Shown here one piece after another: positions 1-3,880 of a stretch of DNA of 5,066 nucleotides. The stretch lies in contig DEPX01000146.1 in the NCBI GenBank assembly GCA_002358975.1, positions 4,060 through 9,125 of the forward strand. Direction: 5' to 3'. Numbering within the stretch: the first letter of the stretch is position 1; each line of letters starts with the position of its first letter. The notes beneath the pieces are model-generated. The model had not been told where the DNA came from, ran no database searches, and saw nothing but the letters and a program-made list of their open reading frames with translations. The position numbers and the translations under genes were made by a program. The stretch is from Micrococcaceae bacterium UBA3381 (lineage in GTDB: Bacteria; Actinomycetota; Actinomycetes; Actinomycetales; Micrococcaceae).

Positions 1-998
1 CTCCAGTGACACACATCGATCCGGCCCGCCAACACATTAGGCTTGGCAATAAAGAAACGCTGTCGTTTACCGCAGCACTGTTGGCCACCGGAGCATCTGC
101 GGCTCGACTACAAGTTCCCGGGGCTACCGGTGACGATCTCCTCGACGGGGTGCACTACCTCCGCAGCCTCGACGAAGCTACAGGCCTGCGGCAGGAGCTA
201 CACCAAGCCCAGCGTGTCGCGATTATTGGCGCGGGGTTTCTGGGTTGCGAAGTTGCTGCTAGCGCCATCATGCTGGGCCGTCAGGTCACGCTGATTAGCC
301 GAGAGCCCATGCCGTTATACGGTGCGCTGGGACCAGAAATGGCCGCCGTGTATCGTGACCTGCATATCGAGCGGGGCGTGCAATTGCTCGTCAACACCGA
401 AGTCGCTGAGCTGCGTGGCCACAGCCGGGTCGAACAGCTTGTGCTTAATGATGGCCGGGTCCTAGACGCCGACACCGTGGTCATTGCCGTTGGGGCACAA
501 CCGCGCACCAATCTCGGGCAGCTAGCTGGTCTTGAAGTCAACGACGGCATCATCACTGACGACTCGCTGACCACCAGCGCACCCGGAATATATGCCGCCG
601 GGGATGTGGCAGCCGTCTGGAACCCGGTACGCGGCCGCTATGAGCGACGCAGGCACTTCAACACTGCCCGAACGCAGGGCAAAGCCGCGGCACGCAGCAT
701 GCTTGGTGAACACGTCAGTTATACTGCCGTGCCTTTTGTCTTCTCTGATCAGTACGACGTGTGGATGGAATATACCGGTACCCCCGGACCAGACACACAG
801 TTGGTAGTCCATGGTGATGTGGCGTTACGACAGTTCGTGGCCTTCTGGTTGCGCGACGAGAAACTGCAAGCCGCTATGAATGTCGGTTTACAAGGTGTAC
901 CGCAAATGGTTCGACCGCTCATCCACTCAGGTCAACATGTCAGCGACCATCGGCTCAGAGAGATCGCCGCCTCCGCTACATCGGTTGCTGAACTGTAA
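1..998 (+). CDS. FAD-dependent NAD(P)H oxidoreductase, ferredoxin/rubredoxin reductase family (5' end outside window)
   Basis: This is a flavoenzyme of the ferredoxin-reductase family, which moves electrons from NAD(P)H through FAD to a small iron-sulfur protein or another acceptor, in the cytoplasm. The frame is open from base 3 to TAA at 996-998, and the GTG at 6 is an internal Val rather than a start, because the N-terminal FAD-binding GxGxxG segment (roughly 70-80 residues) is missing upstream. Counting from that Val: an LLATGA strand end near 25-30, the NAD(P)-binding IIGAGFLG at 73-80, and the second FAD contact GIYAAGD at 194-200. A C-terminal reductase domain follows from about 242, with an FSDQYD motif at 246-251 typical of the Reductase_C fold. 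No ferredoxin or oxygenase gene is visible nearby, so the partner is unknown; it may lie upstream. The family call is secure, the substrate is not. No convincing terminator follows the stop. Confidence 0.9.
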   Translation, partial: PVTHIDPARQHIRLGNKETLSFTAALLATGASAARLQVPGATGDDLLDGVHYLRSLDEATGLRQELHQAQRVAIIGAGFLGCEVAASAIMLGRQVTLISREPMPLYGALGPEMAAVYRDLHIERGVQLLVNTEVAELRGHSRVEQLVLNDGRVLDADTVVIAVGAQPRTNLGQLAGLEVNDGIITDDSLTTSAPGIYAAGDVAAVWNPVRGRYERRRHFNTARTQGKAAARSMLGEHVSYTAVPFVFSDQYDVWMEYTGTPGPDTQLVVHGDVALRQFVAFWLRDEKLQAAMNVGLQGVPQMVRPLIHSGQHVSDHRLREIAASATSVAEL

Positions 999-1046
999 GC
1001 AAACCGAACGCAGGGTGATGATTTGCTGGAAGTTTACTGGATTCGC

Positions 1047-1076
1047 GTGACAATTCCGGGTTTAGGTAGGTAACCT
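1047..1076 (+). promoter_or_regulatory. Candidate promoter for the CsbD-like gene
   Basis: A -35-like GTGACA (1047-1052; five of six to TTGACA) is followed, after 18 bp, by TAACCT (1071-1076), which fits the actinobacterial TANNNT -10. Transcription would start near 1083, giving a leader of about 38 nt. The -10 lies inside the TTTAGGT/ACCTAAA dyad, so a protein bound there would block it. A second, weaker -10 is TAAGTT at 1085-1090. Prediction only. Confidence 0.4.
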
Positions 1077-1079
1077 AAA
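1061..1079. promoter_or_regulatory. 19-bp dyad TTTAGGT-N5-ACCTAAA, possible operator
   Basis: The arms TTTAGGT (1061-1067) and ACCTAAA (1073-1079) are perfect inverse complements around AGGTA. The half-sites resemble the TTAGGT/ACCTAA arms of DtxR/IdeR iron boxes, but those arms are separated by 7 bp in the classical 19-bp box and here by 5 bp. The dyad overlaps the best -10 hexamer for the downstream gene, the position of a repressor site. A metalloregulator of the DtxR family is one possibility; the owner is unknown. Confidence 0.45.
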
Positions 1080-1087
1080 TCGTGTAA

Positions 1088-1103
1088 GTTGAGTTCTGTC
1101 AAC
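1088..1103. promoter_or_regulatory. FNR/Crp-type site GTTGA-N6-TCAAC upstream of the CsbD-like gene
   Basis: GTTGA (1088-1092) and TCAAC (1099-1103) form a perfect 5-bp inverted repeat with a 6-bp centre. This gives TTGA-N6-TCAA, the spacing and core of FNR-family sites. It differs from the box at 3535-3550 in the core by one base on the left side (TTGAG against TTGAC). It lies downstream of, or over, the predicted start point, a position that suggests repression, and ends three bases before the ribosome binding site at 1106-1114. Binding by the regulator encoded in this window is inferred. Confidence 0.5.
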
Positions 1104-1120
1104 CTGAGAGGTGATTTTGT

Positions 1121-1333
1121 ATGGGAACTGAAGATGCCAAAAAAGATCAGGTCGCTGGTAAAGCGAAAGAAGCCGCAGGTAAAGTAACCGGCGACTCAAA
1201 GTCGCAAGGCGAAGGCAAAGCCCAAGATCTTCAGGGTAAAGTCAAAGACACCAGCGAACAGGTCAAAGACACTGCCGGAGACCTCAAAGATAAAGCCAAA
1301 GGCTTTACCGACGGTCTCAAAAAAGACAAATAA
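1121..1333 (+). CDS. CsbD-like general stress protein, 70 aa
   Basis: This is a small, very hydrophilic protein of the CsbD-like family. Members are often induced in the general stress response; their molecular function is not known. The 70 residues include 16 Lys and many Gly, Asp and Gln, and lack Cys, Trp and Tyr. The N-terminal half shows the family pattern of spaced GK pairs (AGKAKEAAGKVTGD, then QGEGKAQDLQGKVKD). The C-terminal half is a run of KDT/KDK units resembling group 3 LEA proteins, probably amphipathic helix or disordered. The ATG at 1121 has a strong ribosome site, GAGAGGTGA at 1106-1114, six bases upstream. The gene stands alone between its own regulatory region (dyad and FNR-like site) and a hairpin terminator, so it is probably a monocistronic, tightly controlled unit. 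Confidence 0.88.
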   Translation: MGTEDAKKDQVAGKAKEAAGKVTGDSKSQGEGKAQDLQGKVKDTSEQVKDTAGDLKDKAKGFTDGLKKDK

Positions 1334-1356
1334 CGTATATCACCCAATATTACTAC

Positions 1357-1391
1357 GAAACCCGGGATGGCAGGCCGCCACCCCGGGTTTC
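1357..1391 (+). terminator. Rho-independent-type terminator after the CsbD-like gene
   Basis: GAAACCCGGG (1357-1366) pairs perfectly with CCCGGGTTTC (1382-1391). Inside, TGGC (1368-1371) pairs with GCCA (1377-1380) around a 5-nt loop after a single mismatch. The stem is long and G+C-rich. The 3' arm ends in TTTC and is followed by a poor U-tract, as is common in actinobacteria. It separates the CsbD-like unit from the next gene. Confidence 0.82.
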
Positions 1392-1408
1392 TTGGTATGT
1401 ACGTCGAT

Positions 1409-1414
1409 TAGACT
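1409..1414 (+). promoter_or_regulatory. Candidate -10 element (TAGACT) for the PEBP-family gene
   Basis: TAGACT fits the actinobacterial TANNNT -10 and lies just after the terminator, giving a start near 1421 and a leader of about 41 nt. No good -35 is present at normal spacing: GGGTTT at 1385-1390, inside the terminator arm, is the nearest. This gene needs its own promoter because the preceding terminator is strong. Confidence 0.4.
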
Positions 1415-1461
1415 AGAAACGGCATTACTCCACCATTTTTATAAACCGTTGAAGGAGCAGC

Positions 1462-2025
1462 ATGGTAGATCTCAACGAACTCGCCCGCCTAGGTAATGAT
1501 CAATTCGCTCGCCTGGAAGATGCCGCAGAATTCACCGTCACCTCCACGACCGTCACGCCCGGACAAGAATGGCCAACTGCGCAATATTCAGGTGCCATGG
1601 GCATACCAAACGGTCAAGATATTTCCCCACACATCGCCTGGTCCGGCGCCCCTGAAGGCACCAAATCCTATGCGGTGACCATCTTCGACCCGGATGCGCC
1701 CACCGGTTCCGGCTTCTGGCACTGGTCGGTAGGCAATATCCCGGCAGACATCACCGAACTGGCAGAAAATGCCGGCACCGAAGACGGTGCAGCCCTCCCC
1801 GCAGGCTCCTTTCAACTCAAAAATGATGCCGGCGGCCGCGGGTTCATCGGTGCAGCCCCACCTCCAGGTCATGGTGCACACCGCTATATCATCACCGTGC
1901 ACGCTCTGGGTGTTGAAAAACTTGATATCCCGGCTGATGCCTCCAACGCGTTTTTTGGTTTCAATCGATACGGCAACACGCTGGGCCGGGCCACCCTGAC
2001 GGTGTACGGGATTGTTGAGGACTAA
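1462..2025 (+). CDS. YbhB/YbcL-family PEBP-like protein (Raf kinase inhibitor-like), 187 aa
   Basis: This is a phosphatidylethanolamine-binding-protein-fold protein of the bacterial YbhB/YbcL type. Bacterial members are abundant but of uncertain role; small-ligand or phosphate-group binding in a conserved pocket is the usual idea. Motifs in order: DISPHIAWSGAP at 53-64, the pocket motif DPDAPTGSGFWHW at 76-88, and GAAPPPGHGAHRY at 130-142. The last motif has Ala where many relatives have Pro (GPxPP). The length is close to the usual 150-190, with an N-terminal extension of about 20 residues. There is no signal peptide or lipobox, so it should be cytoplasmic. The ATG start is supported by AAGGAG at 1452-1457, four bases upstream. 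The gene is followed by the methyltransferase after 40 bp, which contains that gene's own promoter. No functional link to either neighbour is evident. Confidence 0.9.
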   Translation: MVDLNELARLGNDQFARLEDAAEFTVTSTTVTPGQEWPTAQYSGAMGIPNGQDISPHIAWSGAPEGTKSYAVTIFDPDAPTGSGFWHWSVGNIPADITELAENAGTEDGAALPAGSFQLKNDAGGRGFIGAAPPPGHGAHRYIITVHALGVEKLDIPADASNAFFGFNRYGNTLGRATLTVYGIVED

Positions 2026-2040
2026 CAAAAACCACTGACA

Positions 2041-2099
2041 CGTGGGCGTCAGCTAGGCTAAGAGAGTGACTACACATCCTGCAGCCGTTGACGCCCACG
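2041..2099. repeat. 11-bp inverted repeat bracketing the methyltransferase start
   Basis: CGTGGGCGTCA (2041-2051) is the exact inverse complement of TGACGCCCACG (2089-2099), with 37 bp between. The interval contains the TAGGCT -10 and the GTG start. A leaderless message from that promoter would lack the left arm. Read-through RNA from the PEBP gene would contain both arms and could fold with the start codon in the loop. The left arm also overlaps a short CTGAC-N8-GTCAG dyad (2035-2052). Confidence 0.6.
2054..2059 (+). promoter_or_regulatory. -10 element (TAGGCT) predicted to give a leaderless mRNA
   Basis: TAGGCT fits the TANNNT -10. Its last T is followed by six bases and then GTG at 2066, so transcription would begin at or next to the start codon. 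No -35 at 17-18 bp is convincing; CTGACA at 2035-2040 is only 13 bp away. Leaderless genes with this spacing are common in actinobacteria. Confidence 0.6.
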
Positions 2100-2785
2100 G
2101 GGCCACCGTGGCCGACATGTTTGACCGTATCGCGGATCGTTATGACCTGATGAACCTGGTCATGACCTGGGGCCAAGAACCCCGATTCATTCGTGATACT
2201 CTTTCTGCGGCAAAACTCGGCCAAGCACCGATCGTTTTGGATATCGCCACCGGCACTGGGGATCTTGCTTTGGAAGCAACCCGCCAACGCTACGGTGCCG
2301 ACGTCTACGGTCTAGACATCTCCAATGAGATGCTCGAAATTGCGCGACGACGCCCGGGCGGCCAAAACATTAGCTGGCAAACCGGTGATGCCATGGCGCT
2401 GCCCTATAATGACGGCACCTTCGATGCCGTCACCCACGGTTACCTGCTGCGCAATGTCACTGATATCGCAAAAACCCTTGCCGAACAGTACCGGGTGCTA
2501 AAGCCCGGTGGCATGATGACGTGCTTGGAAATGTCACCGGCACCCCGCGATGTGGTCAAACCGTTTTCTACCGCCTATATCAAATACGTGGTACCCCGCT
2601 TGGCCAACGCCATCACCCAAAACTCGGATGCCTACGAATACTTGTCCCGGACTTCACGCGGCTTTCACACCGCCGACCGGATTGAGGCCATGATGCAAGA
2701 AGCCGGTTTTGTGGCAACCGGCTATAAAACCTATATGTTTGGCACCATGGCGGTTCACTGGGCCCAAAAGCCCACCGCATCATAG
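2066..2785 (+). CDS. menG: UbiE/MenG-family methyltransferase (demethylmenaquinone C-methyltransferase), 239 aa
   Basis: This is a class I SAM-dependent methyltransferase. The family converts demethylmenaquinone to menaquinone, the last step of the respiratory quinone pathway, at the cytoplasmic membrane face. Motifs: YDLMN at 26-30 opens a variant of the first UbiE signature. The SAM-binding loop DIATGTGD is at 59-66, acidic D84 and D108 follow, FDAV is at 119-122, and the second UbiE signature, RVLKPGG to LEMS at 143-157, fits fully. Variants: TWGQEPRF (34-41) replaces the usual S-x3-H-x2-W/F end of signature one, and THGYLLRNV replaces the common TISFGLRNV-like stretch. GTG at 2066 is chosen because it follows the -10 at leaderless distance; AAGAGAG just upstream is too close to act as a normal ribosome site. 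No other men gene is adjacent, so a specialised paralogue is possible. Confidence 0.82.
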   Translation: MTTHPAAVDAHGATVADMFDRIADRYDLMNLVMTWGQEPRFIRDTLSAAKLGQAPIVLDIATGTGDLALEATRQRYGADVYGLDISNEMLEIARRRPGGQNISWQTGDAMALPYNDGTFDAVTHGYLLRNVTDIAKTLAEQYRVLKPGGMMTCLEMSPAPRDVVKPFSTAYIKYVVPRLANAITQNSDAYEYLSRTSRGFHTADRIEAMMQEAGFVATGYKTYMFGTMAVHWAQKPTAS

Positions 2786-2791
2786 GGTTCA

Positions 2792-3499
2792 TTAGGCGTT
2801 GGTGACCAGATCCTCAAGGCCTTCCAAATCATGAAACGTCACGACGTCGTCGTCGACACTGATGAAATGATTCGCTTCCAACCGTGCTAAAGCTCTGCTC
2901 AGTGACTCCGGGGTGGCACCCAATAGGGAAGCGATGTCTTTTTTGCGCAACGGAAGTCGCATCCGCCGTGCTGTAGCAGAAGTGGTCAGCACGGGCTGTT
3001 GCAGCAGAAAATCCGCCAGCCGAACATCAAGGCTCAGCGACGTTAACGCCAGGGCCCGCTCAGCCTGTGCCAGACGCTCATTGAGCGTTTGCAACATCCG
3101 AAAGGCGATATCCGGGTAGTCACTGATGAGTTCAAAGAGTTTATCGTGACCGAAAATGCACAGTTGCGTCTGCGTCATGGCAGCCGCTTCGTCAACGGTG
3201 GTGTCACCAGAAAAAAACGTATGCTCGCCAAGGGTTTCGCCGGGTTCCACCACGCGCAATAGCCGCTGTCGGCCGCTAGGCATAATACGGCTGAGCCTGA
3301 CCTGCCCGGTGTGCACAACTGCAATCTGGCCCGGCTGTTCACCGGACCGATACACAAATTCACCGGGCGAAAGCACCACTGGACGGGCAAGCGAGGCCAC
3401 TAAATCTTGTTGCTGGGCGGTGAGCCCGGTGAAAATCGGTACCTGTCGCACACAGTTGGGCTCGTGCTCATGAGCTTGCCGCAGTGCCAGAGTTCGCAT
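2792..3499 (-). CDS. Crp/Fnr-family transcriptional regulator, 235 aa (two-cysteine, FNR-like recognition helix)
   Basis: This is a DNA-binding regulator with a cNMP-type sensor fold, a dimerisation helix and a C-terminal winged helix. Counting from the chosen ATG (3499): the sensor barrel spans about 20-115, with PGE at 45-47 and GETLGEHTFFSGD at 87-99. The residues where CRP has its cAMP-binding Arg-Ser read TTVDEAAA, so cAMP binding is unlikely. The dimer helix is near 124-155. The helix-turn-helix is KKDIASLLGATPESLSRALARLE, whose E198, S201 and R202 match the FNR E-x-x-S-R that reads TTGA half-sites. Only two cysteines exist, Cys16 in NCVRQVPIF and Cys114 in QLCIF, so an FNR-type 4Fe-4S cluster is not expected. 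The ATG is preferred because a TTG at 3520 would lie three bases after the predicted -10; GTG at 3505 is another option. The gene diverges from the metal genes and converges with the methyltransferase. Confidence 0.9.
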   Translation of the reverse strand: MRTLALRQAHEHEPNCVRQVPIFTGLTAQQQDLVASLARPVVLSPGEFVYRSGEQPGQIAVVHTGQVRLSRIMPSGRQRLLRVVEPGETLGEHTFFSGDTTVDEAAAMTQTQLCIFGHDKLFELISDYPDIAFRMLQTLNERLAQAERALALTSLSLDVRLADFLLQQPVLTTSATARRMRLPLRKKDIASLLGATPESLSRALARLEANHFISVDDDVVTFHDLEGLEDLVTNA

Positions 3500-3523
3500 A
3501 CCCACAATGTACCGGCCCAAGAT

Positions 3524-3529
3524 AATCTA
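3524..3529 (-). promoter_or_regulatory. Candidate -10 element (TAGATT) for the Crp/Fnr regulator gene
   Basis: On the minus strand TAGATT fits TANNNT and would start transcription near 3517, leaving a leader of about 18 nt before ATG 3499, with no clear Shine-Dalgarno sequence. A TTGACG at 3549-3544 (minus) is a good -35 by sequence but only 14 bp away. The FNR-like box at 3535-3550 would be centred at about -25.5, which predicts autorepression. Confidence 0.45.
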
Positions 3530-3534
3530 ACCAA

Positions 3535-3550
3535 CTTGACCAACGTCAAG
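3535..3550. promoter_or_regulatory. Perfect FNR-type box CTTGAC-N4-GTCAAG in the divergent promoter region
   Basis: CTTGAC (3535-3540) and GTCAAG (3545-3550) are perfect inverse complements around CAAC. The architecture is that of FNR-family sites (TTGAT-N4-ATCAA) and closest to the TTGAC-N4-GTCAA variant described for NNR/DNR-like regulators. The adjacent regulator has the E-x-x-S-R helix expected to read TTGA. The centre, 3542.5, lies exactly 41.5 bp upstream of the start predicted from TACCGT at 3572-3577, the class II activator position. The sequence match is seen; binding is inferred. Confidence 0.78.
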
Positions 3551-3571
3551 GACAGTCTGGTAGCGCTGCCA

Positions 3572-3577
3572 TACCGT
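3572..3577 (+). promoter_or_regulatory. Candidate -10 element (TACCGT) of the chaperone/ATPase operon
   Basis: TACCGT fits TANNNT. With six bases to +1, transcription starts at 3584 and the leader is 44 nt. There is no -35 hexamer apart from the FNR-like box, which covers -49 to -34, as expected for an activator-dependent promoter. Confidence 0.5.
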
Positions 3578-3627
3578 GAAGATACATCCCGAGATCAGGG
3601 ACGAAACTACAAACGGAAGGAACCATC

Positions 3628-3861
3628 ATGGCCGCTACAACTAACACCCATACCATCCTGCGGGCCGAGGGCTTCTCCTGCCCATCCTGCGTCAACAAAA
3701 TTGAAAAACGCATCGGCCGTCTCAAGGGCGTGGACAACGTTAAAGTGCATTTCGCCAGCGCCCGAATTGAAATTGACCACGACGAATCGCAGGTAGCCGT
3801 AGACGAACTCATCCAAGCCGTCGCCAAAGCCGGCTATCAGTCCGCCCCGGCAGCCTTCTGA
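3628..3861 (+). CDS. Stand-alone HMA-domain metal-binding protein (CopZ-like chaperone), 77 aa
   Basis: This is a single heavy-metal-associated domain with a ferredoxin-like fold; such proteins bind Cu(I) or Zn(II)/Cd(II) through two cysteines and hand it to a P-type ATPase or sensor, in the cytoplasm. The metal site is GFSCPSC at 15-21, with Cys18 and Cys21; the family usually has GMTCxxC, so Phe replaces Met. The following helix VNKIEKRIGRLKGVDNV, the strand ARIEIDHDES and the closing AGY are all typical, and 77 residues is the usual length plus a short N-terminal tail. The ATG is preceded by GGAAGG at 3615-3620, seven bases away. The ATPase gene follows after 19 bp and itself lacks an HMA domain, so this protein probably serves as its detached metal-binding domain. 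The metal cannot be fixed from sequence. Confidence 0.9.
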   Translation: MAATTNTHTILRAEGFSCPSCVNKIEKRIGRLKGVDNVKVHFASARIEIDHDESQVAVDELIQAVAKAGYQSAPAAF

Positions 3862-3880
3862 TAAGAGAAAGGTCTCAACG

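Noticed and set aside
6..8. GTG as the start of the flavoenzyme gene
   Set aside because: The frame is open upstream and the N-terminal FAD-binding segment is missing, so the gene begins outside the window.
534..545. TTGAAGTCAA palindrome as an FNR site
   Set aside because: The half-sites are two bases apart instead of six and lie inside a coding region.
998..1027. AGCAAA/TTTGCT inverted repeat after the flavoenzyme stop as a terminator
   Set aside because: Only six base pairs with an 18-nt loop, A+T-rich, and no U-tract.
1588..2028. Minus-strand open frame (146 codons) opposite the PEBP-family gene
   Set aside because: No recognisable motif and no ribosome site; the sense frame has all PEBP motifs.
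2035..2052. CTGAC-N8-GTCAG as a Crp/Fnr site or PEBP terminator
   Set aside because: Spacing does not fit FNR or CRP sites, and the 5-bp stem with no U-tract is too weak for a terminator.
2759..2774. TGGGC/GCCCA hairpin near the methyltransferase 3' end as a terminator
   Set aside because: It lies inside the coding region, has five base pairs and is not followed by T residues.
3407..3796. Plus-strand open frame spanning the regulator start, the divergent region and the HMA gene
   Set aside because: It crosses two well-supported genes and the promoter region, and its product resembles no family.
3865..3876. GAGA-N4-TCTC dyad between the HMA and ATPase genes as an operator
   Set aside because: Four-base arms are expected by chance, and the left part is better explained as the ATPase ribosome binding site.
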